A DNA stretch of 64,000 nt from Streptomyces sp. H39-S7 (GCF_027158205.1 NZ_JAPVLU010000018.1:116532-180531); one strand, 5' to 3'; positions 18,307 to 27,836 are shown, counted from the stretch's first letter. Made by a program: numbers and translations. The notes: generated by a model not told the origin, from the sequence alone.

Positions 18307-19899
18307 GTGAGCCAGAAGCCTGTCGTACTCATCGCCGAAGAGCTGTCGCCCGCTACCGTCGACGCGCTGGGGCCGGATTTCGACATCCGGCACTGCAACG
18401 GCGCCGACCGGGGTGAGTTGCTCTCCGCGATCAAGGATGCCGACGCCATCCTGGTCCGAAGCGCCACCAAGGTCGACGCGGAGGCCATCGCCGCCGCGCC
18501 CAAGCTGCGAGTCGTCGCCCGTGCGGGCGTCGGTCTCGACAACGTCGACGTGGCCGCCGCCACCAAGGCCGGTGTCATGGTCGTCAACGCGCCGACCTCG
18601 AACATCGTCACCGCCGCCGAGCTGGCCTGCGGCCTGCTCATCGCCACCGCCCGCAACATCGCGCCGGCCAACTCGGCGCTGAAGAACGGCGAGTGGAAGC
18701 GGAACAAGTACACCGGCGTGGAGCTGGCCGAGAAGACCCTCGGCGTCGTCGGCCTCGGCCGCATCGGCGCGCTGGTCGCCCAGCGCATGTCCGCGTTCGG
18801 CATGAAGATCGTCGCGTACGACCCCTACATCCAGCCCGCTCGCGCGGCCCAGATGGGTGTCAAGATCCTCAGCCTGGACGAGCTGCTGGAGGTCTCCGAC
18901 TTCATCACCGTCCACCTGCCGAAGACCCCCGAGACCCTCGGGCTGATCGGTGACGAGGCCCTGCACAAGGTCAAGCCCTCGGTCCGGATCGTGAACGCCG
19001 CGCGCGGCGGGATCGTGGACGAGGAGGCGCTCGCCTCGGCCCTCAAGGAGGGCCGCGTCGCGGGTGCGGGCCTGGACGTCTACGCGAAGGAGCCGTGCAC
19101 CGACTCCCCGCTCTTCCAGTTCGACAACGTGGTGGCCACCCCGCACCTGGGTGCCTCCACCGACGAGGCGCAGGAGAAGGCCGGCATCGCCGTCGCCAAG
19201 TCCGTCCGCCTCGCCCTCGCCGGCGAGCTGGTACCGGACGCGGTCAACGTCCAGGGCGGCGTCATCGCCGAGGACGTGCGCCCGGGCCTGCCGCTCGCCG
19301 AGAAGCTCGGCCGGATCTTCACCGCACTGGCCGGCGAGGTCGCCGCCCGCCTCGATGTCGAGGTACGCGGCGAGATCACCCAGCACGACGTGAAGGTGCT
19401 CGAACTCTCCGCGCTCAAGGGCGTCTTCGAGGACGTCGTCGCCGAGACCGTCTCCTACGTCAACGCGCCGCTGTTCGCCCAGGAGCGCGGTGTCGAGGTC
19501 CGGCTGACCACGTCGAGCGAGTCGCCCGACCACCGCAACATGGTCACCGTGCGCGGCACTCTGACGGACGGCACGGAGGTGTCGGTCTCCGGCACGCTGG
19601 CCGGCCCGAAGAACATCCAGAAGATCGTCGCCGTCGGTGACGAGGACGTGGACCTGGTCCTCGCCGACCACATGGCCTTCCTCCGCTACACCGACCGCCC
19701 CGGCGTCGTCGGCACGATCGGCCGCATCCTCGGCGAGGCCGGCGTCAACATCGCCGGCATGCAGGTCGCCCGCGCGGCCGTCGGCGGCGAGGCCCTCGTG
19801 GCCCTGACCGTCGACTCCTGCATCCCCCCGGCCGCCCTGGCCGAGATCGCCACGGAGATCGGCGCGACGTCGTCGCGCGCGGTGGACCTGACGGACTGA
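18307..19899 (+). CDS. serA: D-3-phosphoglycerate dehydrogenase
   Basis: 530 residues. First committed step of serine biosynthesis. Catalytic and NAD domains show GRIGALVAQRM, the Arg in NAARGGIVDEEAL, and the His in TPHLGAST. These are followed by the allosteric substrate-binding domain (about residues 310-445) and a C-terminal ACT domain (about 455-530, TDRPGVVGTIGRILGEAGVNIAGMQ), the long actinobacterial form inhibited by serine. GTG at 18307. It follows ilvC at 236 bp after a terminator, so it is probably a separate transcript. Confidence 0.97.
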   Translation: MSQKPVVLIAEELSPATVDALGPDFDIRHCNGADRGELLSAIKDADAILVRSATKVDAEAIAAAPKLRVVARAGVGLDNVDVAAATKAGVMVVNAPTSNIVTAAELACGLLIATARNIAPANSALKNGEWKRNKYTGVELAEKTLGVVGLGRIGALVAQRMSAFGMKIVAYDPYIQPARAAQMGVKILSLDELLEVSDFITVHLPKTPETLGLIGDEALHKVKPSVRIVNAARGGIVDEEALASALKEGRVAGAGLDVYAKEPCTDSPLFQFDNVVATPHLGASTDEAQEKAGIAVAKSVRLALAGELVPDAVNVQGGVIAEDVRPGLPLAEKLGRIFTALAGEVAARLDVEVRGEITQHDVKVLELSALKGVFEDVVAETVSYVNAPLFAQERGVEVRLTTSSESPDHRNMVTVRGTLTDGTEVSVSGTLAGPKNIQKIVAVGDEDVDLVLADHMAFLRYTDRPGVVGTIGRILGEAGVNIAGMQVARAAVGGEALVALTVDSCIPPAALAEIATEIGATSSRAVDLTD

Positions 19900-19940
19900 C
19901 CGCAGACACCGACCGCTTGAGGTCGCAGCGTCAGCGACGC

Positions 19941-19970
19941 AGCCGCCCTTCACTCATATGAAGGGCGGCT
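19941..19970. terminator. serA terminator
   Basis: AGCCGCCCTTCA and TGAAGGGCGGCT form a perfect 12-bp stem with a 6-base loop, followed by TCGTCATT, 41 bp after the serA stop. Confidence 0.8.
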
Positions 19971-20030
19971 TCGTCATTCCCTCCCGCTACGCTGAACGCT
20001 GCGGACAGAATCCCGTCCATGGGAGGAATC

Positions 20031-20615
20031 ATGACTGCCGAACCGCTACCGGCCTGGGCTTTCCCGCCTCCGGGCGGATTCACCGCGGACGACCTCGACC
20101 GCATCCCCGATCTCCCGCCGCACACAGAACTGATCGACGGGAGCCTTGTCTTCGTGAGCCCGCAGAAGTATTTCCACATGTTGGCCGTGGATCTGTTGAG
20201 CACGCTTCTGCGGCAGGCTGTCCCGGAGAAGTTCCGTGTGCTGCGCGAGATGACTGTCGTCCTGAACCGGTCCAATCGGCCTGAGCCGGATATCTCGATC
20301 GTGCGGGCCGCAGCGGTTTCCGAGACTGCCGACGAAACCGGCTACGAGGCCGCGGACGTCATCCTCGCCGTGGAAGTCGTCTCGCCCGAATCCGAGGAGC
20401 GGGACCGCAAGCGCAAGCCCCAGCTCTACGCGGAGGCGGGCATCCCGCACTTCTGGCGGGTCGAGAAGGGTGAGGGCCGGCAGCCGGTCGTCTACGTCTA
20501 CGAGCTCGACACGATGACCCGTACCTATGTTCCGTCGGGCATCCACCACGAGCGGCTCAAGGTCCCCGTCCCCTTCACCATCGACATCGATCTCACCGAG
20601 ATCGACCGTCTCTAG
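20031..20615 (+). CDS. Uma2 family (DUF820) putative endonuclease
   Basis: 194 residues. The pattern PEPDISIV ... LAVEVVSPESEERDRKRKPQLYAEAGIPHFWRV carries the Asp, Glu and Lys positions of the PD-(D/E)xK nuclease fold. Uma2 proteins are very common in Streptomyces and cyanobacteria, often as many paralogues, with no settled role. The ATG at 20031 has the site GGGAGGAATC directly upstream, better than the in-frame ATG at 20019. It is a lone gene between serA and the convergent PucR-type regulator, with stops only 18 bp apart. Confidence 0.88.
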   Translation: MTAEPLPAWAFPPPGGFTADDLDRIPDLPPHTELIDGSLVFVSPQKYFHMLAVDLLSTLLRQAVPEKFRVLREMTVVLNRSNRPEPDISIVRAAAVSETADETGYEAADVILAVEVVSPESEERDRKRKPQLYAEAGIPHFWRVEKGEGRQPVVYVYELDTMTRTYVPSGIHHERLKVPVPFTIDIDLTEIDRL

Positions 20616-20633
20616 GACCCGGCCGGGCCGTTT

Positions 20634-21827
20634 CTACAGCCGCGCCGCCTTCAGCGCCATGTGCAGCAGCAGCCGGTCCTCGCCCTCGTCGAGGTCGAGG
20701 CCGGTGAGCTGTTCGATGCGGGAGAGGCGGTAGTAGAGGGTCTGGCGGTGGATGGCGAGGGCGGCGGCCGTGCGGCCGGCCTGGCCCGCGCAGTCCAGGT
20801 AGACCTCGGCGGTGCGGGCGAGTTCGCGGTGGGACGGTTCCAGCAGGGGGAGCACGGCGGGGTCGGGGGCGGTTCCGCCGGGGAGCGCCGAGAGCATGCG
20901 GTACGGGCCGAGGTCCGCCCAGTCCGCGACCGGCGCGAGCCGGGGCTGGACCCGTGCCGCGCGGGCGGCCGCGGTCGCCTGCCGCCAGGCTTCGGACAGC
21001 CCGTCCAGACCGCGCGCCGGCTCGCCGAAGCCGGCCATGGCGCCGGGCGCGGCCGATGTCTCCAGCAGTCGCGTCGCAGCCGCGCGGGCGGGGGAGACGT
21101 GCTGGGCGGAGCGCAGCCGGACCAGGATGGCCAGCGGGTCGGCGCCGACCGGCCCGGGGGCCGGGATCCAGCAGAGCGCGGCCGCGCCCGGGATCGTGCG
21201 GATCCCCGGCAGCTCCCGCGACCCGTCGGCGGGGAGCGTGGCGCCGTCCAGCGCCGGAGGAGCCGTCCAGCCCAGGACGCACACGAGCGCGTGCACCTCG
21301 TCCGCGTCCGGCCCGAGCGCCTTGCTCAGGGCGTCCCGCGCGGCCTCGCGCCGCTCGCCGGGGCCCGCGGTCAGCGCCGCGCGCAGCTCACGGCCGACGT
21401 CGGCGCCCGCCCGGGACTCGGCGGCCAGCCGGTCGCCGATCCGGTCGCAGACCTCCATCGCGGCGACCAGCCGCGGATCGGGGTCGGGCCCGGCGTCCGA
21501 ATCGTCGAGCAGCCACACATAGCCGTGCACGATGCCGCGATGCCGCACCGGCAGGCAGATCCGGCCCCGGACGACACCGGCCGCCGGGGCGGCGGGGATG
21601 CGCACCGGGCCGGTGGCGCGGGCGATGCCGAAGCGTTCGAACCAGGAGCGGACCTCGGCCGTCGAGCGCCGGGTCAGGATCGAGCGGGTGCGGACGGGGT
21701 CCATCACGCCGTCGTCGCTGTCGTGCGCGCCGAAGGCGATCAGCCGGAAATCGCGGTCCTCCAGGGTCGCGGGCGCGCCGACGAGAGCGGACACCTCGTC
21801 GACCAGTTCCTCGTAGTCCTCTCGCAC
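20634..21827 (-). CDS. PucR/CdaR-type transcriptional regulator, likely controlling putA-pruA
   Basis: 397 residues. An N-terminal sensory region (about 1-130) and a central GGDEF-like domain precede a C-terminal PucR HTH (AAALAIHRQTLYYRLSRIEQLTGLDL). This build is shared by CdaR, PucR and the PutR-type activators of proline catabolism. The GTG at 21827 has GAAGGG immediately upstream. It is divergent from putA with 135 bp between them, and that gap holds a perfect inverted repeat over the putA promoter, so it is very likely the proline utilisation regulator. Direct proof is lacking. Confidence 0.88.
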   Translation of the reverse strand: MREDYEELVDEVSALVGAPATLEDRDFRLIAFGAHDSDDGVMDPVRTRSILTRRSTAEVRSWFERFGIARATGPVRIPAAPAAGVVRGRICLPVRHRGIVHGYVWLLDDSDAGPDPDPRLVAAMEVCDRIGDRLAAESRAGADVGRELRAALTAGPGERREAARDALSKALGPDADEVHALVCVLGWTAPPALDGATLPADGSRELPGIRTIPGAAALCWIPAPGPVGADPLAILVRLRSAQHVSPARAAATRLLETSAAPGAMAGFGEPARGLDGLSEAWRQATAAARAARVQPRLAPVADWADLGPYRMLSALPGGTAPDPAVLPLLEPSHRELARTAEVYLDCAGQAGRTAAALAIHRQTLYYRLSRIEQLTGLDLDEGEDRLLLHMALKAARL

Positions 21828-21888
21828 CCCTTCATTCTCTCTTACATCTGTATGAGGGATGCCGCACGGATGCGTGACAGGTGTCGAT

Positions 21889-21909
21889 GGTTCACGGGGT
21901 AGGTGAACC
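21889..21909 (+). promoter_or_regulatory. Inverted repeat operator at the putA promoter
   Basis: GGTTCAC (21889-21895) and GTGAACC (21903-21909) form a perfect 7-bp inverted repeat with a 7-base spacer. A -10-like TAGATT follows at 21911-21916, so a protein bound here would sit just upstream of or over the putA promoter core. The divergent PucR-type regulator is the obvious candidate. Confidence 0.55.
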
Positions 21910-21962
21910 CTAGATTTCGCGGTGTCGCTGCCTGTTCATGCTCTGATCCTGAAGGAGCCCCC

Positions 21963-22892
21963 GTGCTCGGTCCTGTGTTGCTCGCCGCCTCGCGCAGCGA
22001 CCGCATGCGTCGCCTCGTCGCCGCCGCGCCGGTCACCCGCCCTGTGGTGAACCGTTTCGTCGCCGGTGACGAACTGCGTCCGGCCCTGGACAACGTCCGC
22101 GAGCTCACCGCGTCGGGTCTGGAGGTCACCCTCGACCACCTGGGCGAGGACGTCACCGACGCGGCCACCGCGAGCGCGACCCGCGACGCGTACCTGGCCC
22201 TTCTGCGGGCGCTGGAGACCGAAGGCCTCGGCACGCGCGCCGAGGTCTCCGTGAAGCTCTCCGCGTTCGGGCAGGCGCTGCCCGGCGGCGGCCACGACAT
22301 CGCGCTGGAGAACGTCCGCGAGGTCGCGGAACTCGCCACCGCGATCGGCACCACGGTCACCCTCGACATGGAGGACCACACCACCGTCGCCTCGACCCTG
22401 GGGATCCTCGCCGAGCTGCGCAAGGAGCACCCGGACACCGGCGCCGTCATCCAGTCGTACCTGTTCCGCACCGAGGACGACGCCAGGCAGCTGGCCGTCG
22501 CCGGCTCGCGCGTGCGTCTGGTGAAGGGCGCGTACAAGGAGCCCGCGAGCGTCGCGTTCCAGTCCAAGGCTGAGGTCGACAAGGCGTACGTGCGCGTCCT
22601 GAAGATCCTCATGGCCGGTGACGGCTACCCGATGATCGGCTCGCACGACCCGCGCATGATCGCCATCGCCCAGGAGCTGGCCGCCCTCTACGGCCGCAAG
22701 TCCGGCAGCTACGAGTTCCAGATGCTCTACGGCATCCGCACCACCGAGCAGCGCCGCCTCGCGCAGGACGGCGAGCGCATGCGCATCTACGTGCCTTACG
22801 GCGCAGACTGGTACGGATACTTCATGCGCCGTCTCGCGGAGCGTCCGGCCAACCTCGCCTTCTTCCTCCGTTCCTTCCTCCCCAGCCGTTGA
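21963..22892 (+). CDS. putA: Proline dehydrogenase (monofunctional)
   Basis: 309 residues, FAD-dependent TIM barrel. Oxidises proline to pyrroline-5-carboxylate and feeds electrons to the respiratory chain. Family motifs are present: VSVKLSAFG, TLDMEDHT, VIQSYLFRTEDD, RLVKGAYKEP, IGSHDPRMI, and the C-terminal YVPYGADWYGYFMRRLAERP that binds substrate. GTG 21963 has AAGGAG 6 bases upstream. It lies 49 bp before pruA, so the two form an operon. Confidence 0.96.
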   Translation: MLGPVLLAASRSDRMRRLVAAAPVTRPVVNRFVAGDELRPALDNVRELTASGLEVTLDHLGEDVTDAATASATRDAYLALLRALETEGLGTRAEVSVKLSAFGQALPGGGHDIALENVREVAELATAIGTTVTLDMEDHTTVASTLGILAELRKEHPDTGAVIQSYLFRTEDDARQLAVAGSRVRLVKGAYKEPASVAFQSKAEVDKAYVRVLKILMAGDGYPMIGSHDPRMIAIAQELAALYGRKSGSYEFQMLYGIRTTEQRRLAQDGERMRIYVPYGADWYGYFMRRLAERPANLAFFLRSFLPSR

Positions 22893-22941
22893 GCAACCCT
22901 CATCCCCGCTGAGTGACCCTCACCCTTAGGAGCGCATTTAC

Positions 22942-24570
22942 ATGGACGCTGTGACCCAGGTCCCCACGCCGGTGAACGAGCCGATCCACTCCTACGCCCC
23001 GGGATCCCCCGAGCGCGCCCGGCTCGAAGCGAAGCTGAAGGAGCTGGCCGGCAATCCGATCGACCTGCCGATGACCATCGGCGGCGAGCAGCGGATGGGT
23101 GGCGGCGAGCGCTTCGACGTCGTGCAGCCGCACAATCACAGCGCCCGCATCGGCACCTACGCCAACGCCACCGCCAAGGACGCGCAGGACGCCGTCGACG
23201 CCGCCCTCGCCGCCGCCCCGGCCTGGCGCGCGCTCTCCTTCGACGACCGCGCCGCGATCATCCTGCGCGCCGCCGACCTGCTGTCCGGCCCGTGGCGCGA
23301 GACGCTCGCCGCCTCGACCATGCTCGGCCAGTCGAAGACCGCCCAGCAGGCGGAGATCGACTGCCCGTGCGAGCTGGTCGACTTCTGGCGCTTCAACGTC
23401 TCCTTCGCCCGGCAGATCCTCGCCGAGCAGCCGATCAGCAGCGCCGGCGTGTGGAACCGCAGCGACCACCGGCCGCTGGAGGGCTTCGTCTACGCGATCA
23501 CGCCGTTCAACTTCACGGCCATCGCGGGCAACCTGCCCACCGCCCCCGCCCTGATGGGCAACACGGTCGTGTGGAAGCCGTCCCCGACGCAGACGCACGC
23601 CGCCGTGCTGCTGATGCGCGTCCTGGAGGCCGCCGGCCTGCCCAAGGGCGTCATCAACCTGGTGACCGGTGACGGCATCGCCGTCTCCGAGGTGGCGCTC
23701 ACCCACCCGGACCTCGCCGGGATCCACTTCACCGGCTCGACCAAGACCTTCCAGCACCTGTGGAAGACGGTCGGCAACAACATCGAGAACTACAAGACGT
23801 ACCCGCGTCTCGTTGGCGAGACCGGCGGCAAGGACTTCGTCGTCGCCCACCCCTCCGCCGACCCGGCGATCCTGAAGACCGCGCTGACCCGTGGCTCCTT
23901 CGAGTACCAGGGCCAGAAGTGCTCGGCCTCCTCCCGCGCCTACATCCCGCGCTCCATCTGGGAGAACGGCTTCAAGGAGGAGTTCGCGGCCGAGGTCGAC
24001 GGCATCACCATGGGTGACGTCACCGACCTGTCGAACTTCATCGGCGCCGTCATCGACGAGCGTGCCTTCGCCAAGAACAAGGCGGCCATCGACCGCGCGA
24101 AGTCCGACCCGACGGTCGAGGTCGTCGCCGGCGGCACCTACGACGACTCGGTCGGCTACTTCGTCCGCCCGACCGTCCTGGTCTCGACCGACCCGGCGAA
24201 CGAGATCTTCCGCGACGAGTACTTCGGCCCGATCCTCGGCCTCTACATCTACGAGGACGACGAATTCGACGCCATGCTCGCCCAGATGGAAGCCGTCTCG
24301 CCGTACGCCCTCACCGGCTCGATCATCGCTCAGGACCGCACCGCGGCCGTGGACGCGATGGAGAAGCTGCGCTTCGCCGCCGGCAACTTCTACATCAACG
24401 ACAAGTCGACGGGTGCGGTCGTCGGGCAGCAGCCGTTCGGCGGAGGCCGCGCCTCCGGTACGAACGACAAGGCCGGCGCCGCGTCCAACCTGATGCGCTG
24501 GACGTCGACCCGCTCCATCAAGGAGACGCTCGTCCCGCCGACCGACTACCGGTACCCCCACCAGGGCTGA
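22942..24570 (+). CDS. pruA: L-glutamate gamma-semialdehyde (P5C) dehydrogenase
   Basis: 542 residues. NAD-dependent oxidation of P5C to glutamate, the second step of proline use. Catalytic Cys is in YQGQKCSASS (about C327), Glu in VGETGGKDF, and the NAD motif is HFTGSTKTFQHLWK. The ATG at 22942 follows TTAGGAG. It is second in the putA-pruA operon and is followed by a strong hairpin terminator. Confidence 0.96.
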   Translation: MDAVTQVPTPVNEPIHSYAPGSPERARLEAKLKELAGNPIDLPMTIGGEQRMGGGERFDVVQPHNHSARIGTYANATAKDAQDAVDAALAAAPAWRALSFDDRAAIILRAADLLSGPWRETLAASTMLGQSKTAQQAEIDCPCELVDFWRFNVSFARQILAEQPISSAGVWNRSDHRPLEGFVYAITPFNFTAIAGNLPTAPALMGNTVVWKPSPTQTHAAVLLMRVLEAAGLPKGVINLVTGDGIAVSEVALTHPDLAGIHFTGSTKTFQHLWKTVGNNIENYKTYPRLVGETGGKDFVVAHPSADPAILKTALTRGSFEYQGQKCSASSRAYIPRSIWENGFKEEFAAEVDGITMGDVTDLSNFIGAVIDERAFAKNKAAIDRAKSDPTVEVVAGGTYDDSVGYFVRPTVLVSTDPANEIFRDEYFGPILGLYIYEDDEFDAMLAQMEAVSPYALTGSIIAQDRTAAVDAMEKLRFAAGNFYINDKSTGAVVGQQPFGGGRASGTNDKAGAASNLMRWTSTRSIKETLVPPTDYRYPHQG

Positions 24571-24600
24571 TCCGCCCTGCTGCGGCCCGACCGCATACCG

Positions 24601-24640
24601 CCGCCCCCGCACTCCGGTCCCCATCCGGGCGCGGGGGCGG
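24601..24640 (+). terminator. putA-pruA terminator
   Basis: CCGCCCCCGC (24601-24610) pairs perfectly with GCGGGGGCGG (24631-24640), and CCGG repeats in the 20-base loop can pair as an inner stem. It lies 31 bp after pruA. The rest of the gap to 24864 shows no other gene. Confidence 0.75.
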
Positions 24641-24864
24641 CCTGCGTCCGGGTGGTCTCCGTCTCAGATAGTAGGAAGTCCGAGTAACTGTGGAGACATA
24701 ACGGCGGTGCTGGCCTAGCTTTGTGGGAGCCGAACGAATCGCTCCACCAGCGATCGGCGGATGCGAACCCGCGCCCTTTCGCAGGTCACCCCCTGCGGCG
24801 CACGTTCCCCGCCCCGTTCTATGGCGACAACCATCTCCTTGATCTTCCTTTGGAGCTGATCACC

Positions 24865-24960
24865 ATGGACGAGACCGCACGCGAGAACGCGATGAAGGCA
24901 CTGCAGCGCTCGCTCGACCGCCGGGACAACGGCGGCAGCACCGGCCACGAGGCCCGCTAG
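24865..24960 (+). CDS. Small acidic/basic peptide of unknown function
   Basis: 31 residues, highly charged and helical (MDETARENAMKALQRSLDRR and eleven more). The ATG at 24865 has GGAG 9 bases upstream. The frame is open from 24721, but the upstream part has no good start signal. It stands alone between the pruA terminator and a perfect 14-bp terminator hairpin 26 bp after its stop, which supports a real transcript. No family is recognised. Confidence 0.45.
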   Translation: MDETARENAMKALQRSLDRRDNGGSTGHEAR

Positions 24961-24986
24961 CGCGGCGCGCCAGGTACACGAACGAG

Positions 24987-25018
24987 GCGCCGGACGGGCT
25001 GAAAAGCCCGTCCGGCGC
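24987..25018. terminator. Strong bidirectional terminator with GAAA loop
   Basis: GCGCCGGACGGGCT and AGCCCGTCCGGCGC form a perfect 14-bp stem with a GAAA tetraloop, followed by TTG. It lies between the small + gene and the end of the - strand phosphatase. Confidence 0.85.
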
Positions 25019-25069
25019 TTGAAGAACGTGCTCAGCGAGCCCTACGCGCCACCGTGCTGTGCTGGTTCT

Positions 25070-26668
25070 TCACTTCGCCCTCCGGGCTACCGTGAAGTGG
25101 TCCACGCGCTCGCCCGTCTCCGCCAGTGCGGAGACCGTCAGCGTGGCCGTCCGTCCGGAGGACGCCGGCTCCACCTCGACCGCGATGAACGAGTAGCCCG
25201 TGTAGCGGACCCGCGACCAGGTGACGTTCTCGGTGACCTTGCCGCCGCCCTTGGCCGAGTGCCAGGTGGCGACCGAGTCGACGTGGTGCTCGTGGCCCTC
25301 GAACGAGTCGGGCGCCGGGAAGTCGTAGAGGCTGCGGCCCGCGCCGCCGGCCGTCACGTAGACGACGCCGTCCCGCTCGGGGTGGACCGTGTCGCCGATG
25401 GCGACCGGCTTCGAGACCTTGCCGCCGCGGATCGCGTCGGTGCGCTCGTAGACGTGGTTGTGGCCGTTGACGACCAGGTCGACCTGGTGCTTCTCGAAGA
25501 GCGGCACCCACTTCTCCTGCACGCCGCCGTCGGACGCGTGCGCGTTGGTGGTCGAGAAGGCGCAGTGGTGGAAGAAGACCACGATGAAGTCGACGCCGCG
25601 CTGCCGGCGCAGCTCGCCCAGGCGCTTTTCCAGCCACGCGGTCTGCTTGCCGCCGCTGATGTCGTAGTTGGCCGGGATCTCGTACGAGACGTCGTTCGCG
25701 TCGAGCGCCACGACGGCCGTGTTGCCGTAGACGAAGGAGTACGCGCCCGGCAGCTTCTTCGCGTCGGGGCCGTTGCCCGGCAGGCTCCAGCGGGCCTCCT
25801 GGCCGCCGTAGCCGTTGGGGGAGTACCAGGCCTCCATGTCGTGGTTGCCGGTCGTCACCATCCACGGGACGCGGGCCGCGACCGACTCGGTCTGGGCCAG
25901 GAACTGGTCCCAGGTCCGCGCGTCGTAGACGGAGGAGTCGGACTGCTGGCCGGAACCGGCCGGGTCGGCGTAGCAGATGTCGCCGGCGTGCAGGTGGAAC
26001 GCCGGGTTCTGCGCCAGGATCAGGCTGTCGTTGGCGAGCGCGTGGTAGCTGACGCCCTGGTCCCCGAAGGCGGTGAAGGTGAAGCGCTCACCGCTGCGCG
26101 CGGGCGCGGTGGTGAAGCTCCCGATGGTGCCGAACGCCTGGCCGGAGGCCGGGTCGAAGCCCTCGTGGCCGACGCCGTAGTAGTAGGTGGTGCCGGGGTG
26201 CAGCCCGTCCAGCGCGGCGTGCAGGTAGTACTGGTCCACCGGCGGCAGCTTGCTGTTGAGCAGCTGCGGGGTGTGCAGCGCGCGGACCTCGGCCTGGATC
26301 TTGTGGCTGAGGGCCCACGGCTTGAGGCCCACCCGGATGAACGGCTTCTTGACCGCGAGCGGGACCTGCCAGGAGACCCGGAACTGGGTCTTGGGGTCCG
26401 CGCCGAAGGCGAGATGGCGGGCGAAGGGGGCGACGAGGGAGCCGCTGACGTGGTGCCCGGTCGCGGGCCTGCCCAGCGGGGTGGGGGAGGGCGAGGCGGC
26501 GTTCGCGGTGCCGCTCAGCAGTCCGGCGCCCGCCACCGCCCCGGCGGCGGCGACGGTGCCGCGGATGACCCCGCGGCGCGTCAGCCGGGAACGCAGGTAT
26601 TCGTGCTGTTCGGCCATGCTCATCCGGTCGGCGAGCTTGTCCGCGATACCCATACGTGGTGTGTCCAT
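25070..26668 (-). CDS. Secreted purple acid phosphatase-like metallophosphoesterase
   Basis: 532 residues. The N-terminus has a twin-arginine signal (RR at 31-32, TRRGVIRG, then a hydrophobic stretch ending TANAAS), so it should be exported folded. A fibronectin-like N-terminal PAP domain (about 70-200) precedes the catalytic domain with all metal motifs: FGDQG, LHAGDICYAD, TTGNHDME, FFHHCAF and VNGHNHVYERT. It hydrolyses phosphate monoesters outside the cell; exact substrates are unknown. The ATG at 26668 (MDTPRMGIADKL) gives the complete Tat signal; longer frames upstream would run into the leuB promoter. It is divergent from leuB. Confidence 0.9.
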   Translation of the reverse strand: MDTPRMGIADKLADRMSMAEQHEYLRSRLTRRGVIRGTVAAAGAVAGAGLLSGTANAASPSPTPLGRPATGHHVSGSLVAPFARHLAFGADPKTQFRVSWQVPLAVKKPFIRVGLKPWALSHKIQAEVRALHTPQLLNSKLPPVDQYYLHAALDGLHPGTTYYYGVGHEGFDPASGQAFGTIGSFTTAPARSGERFTFTAFGDQGVSYHALANDSLILAQNPAFHLHAGDICYADPAGSGQQSDSSVYDARTWDQFLAQTESVAARVPWMVTTGNHDMEAWYSPNGYGGQEARWSLPGNGPDAKKLPGAYSFVYGNTAVVALDANDVSYEIPANYDISGGKQTAWLEKRLGELRRQRGVDFIVVFFHHCAFSTTNAHASDGGVQEKWVPLFEKHQVDLVVNGHNHVYERTDAIRGGKVSKPVAIGDTVHPERDGVVYVTAGGAGRSLYDFPAPDSFEGHEHHVDSVATWHSAKGGGKVTENVTWSRVRYTGYSFIAVEVEPASSGRTATLTVSALAETGERVDHFTVARRAK

Positions 26669-26785
26669 GCGGCGCAATCTCGCAGCGCCGTTCGACTCAT
26701 GGCCGTACTGCGGGTGAACGGGCCATGGCCAGCCTCCCATATGTCCGTCATGCGGACACCAAGTGTCATTCAATGGGACGCCGAG

Positions 26786-26791
26786 TAGGGT
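26786..26791 (+). promoter_or_regulatory. leuB leaderless promoter -10
   Basis: TAGGGT is followed by 7 bases and then the leuB ATG at 26799, with no ribosome site. The HAD gene at 63896 has the same arrangement. Confidence 0.65.
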
Positions 26792-26798
26792 TTCCCGC

Positions 26799-27836
26799 AT
26801 GTCTCGCACCCTCAGCCTCGCAGTGATCCCCGGTGACGGAATCGGCCAGGAGGTCGTGGCCGAAGGGCTCAAGGTCCTTGCCGCCGTCCTCCCTTCGGAC
26901 GTGAAGCTGGAGACGAAATCCTTCGATTTCGGCGCCAAGCGCTACCACGCCACGGGTGAGACGCTCACTGAGGACGACCTTGCGCAGCTCAAGGAGCACG
27001 ACGCGATCCTGCTCGGCGCGATCGGCGACCCGTCCGTGCCGTCCGGAGTGCTGGAGCGCGGCTTCCTGCTGAAGCTCCGCTTCGCCTTCGACCACCACGT
27101 CAACCTCCGCCCCAGCAGGCTCTTCCCCGGCGTGGCCACCCCGCTGGCGGGCAGCCCGGACATCGACTTCGTCGTGGTCCGTGAGGGCACCGAGGGCCCC
27201 TACACCGGCAACGGCGGCTCCATCAGGACCGGCACCCCGCACGAGGTGGCCACCGAGGTCAGCCTGAACACCGCGTTCGGCATCGAGCGCGTGGTGCGTG
27301 ACGCCTACGCCCGCGCCCAGGCCCGCCCGCGCAAGAAGCTCACGCTGGTCCACAAGAACAACGTGCTGGTCTACGCCGGCCACCTGTGGACGAACATCTT
27401 CAACAAGGTCGGCGAAGAGTTCCCCGACGTGACCACGGACTACCTGCACGTGGACGCGGCGACGATCTTCCTCGTCACCGACCCCGCGCGCTTCGACGTG
27501 ATCGTCACCGACAACCTCTTCGGCGACATCATCACCGACCTCGCCGCCGCCGTGTCCGGCGGCATCGGGGTCGCCGCCAGCGGCAACATCAACCCCAGCG
27601 GCGACTTCCCCTCGATGTTCGAGCCGGTGCACGGGTCCGCCCCGGACATCGCCGGCCAGAGCAAGGCAGACCCGACGGCGACGATCCTCTCCGTGGCCCT
27701 GCTGCTCCAGCACCTGGGCTACACCGACGAGGCCGCCCGCGTCGAGAAGGCCGTGCACGCGGACCTCGCCGAGCGCTCCGCCCCGCGCAGCACCGTGCAG
27801 GTGGGCGACGCGCTGGCCGCACGAGTAGCCGGCTGA
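26799..27836 (+). CDS. leuB: 3-isopropylmalate dehydrogenase
   Basis: 345 residues. NAD-dependent oxidative decarboxylation in leucine biosynthesis. The motifs AVIPGDGIGQEV, the Arg-rich substrate loop near LRPSRLFPG, TDNLFGDIITDLAAA and EPVHGSAPDIAGQ are complete. MSRTLSLAVIPGDG begins at ATG 26799, directly behind a TAGGGT leaderless -10 box; the earlier in-frame ATG at 26763 precedes the promoter and was rejected. leuC and leuD are not in the window. ilvE follows at 186 bp. Confidence 0.96.
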   Translation: MSRTLSLAVIPGDGIGQEVVAEGLKVLAAVLPSDVKLETKSFDFGAKRYHATGETLTEDDLAQLKEHDAILLGAIGDPSVPSGVLERGFLLKLRFAFDHHVNLRPSRLFPGVATPLAGSPDIDFVVVREGTEGPYTGNGGSIRTGTPHEVATEVSLNTAFGIERVVRDAYARAQARPRKKLTLVHKNNVLVYAGHLWTNIFNKVGEEFPDVTTDYLHVDAATIFLVTDPARFDVIVTDNLFGDIITDLAAAVSGGIGVAASGNINPSGDFPSMFEPVHGSAPDIAGQSKADPTATILSVALLLQHLGYTDEAARVEKAVHADLAERSAPRSTVQVGDALAARVAG

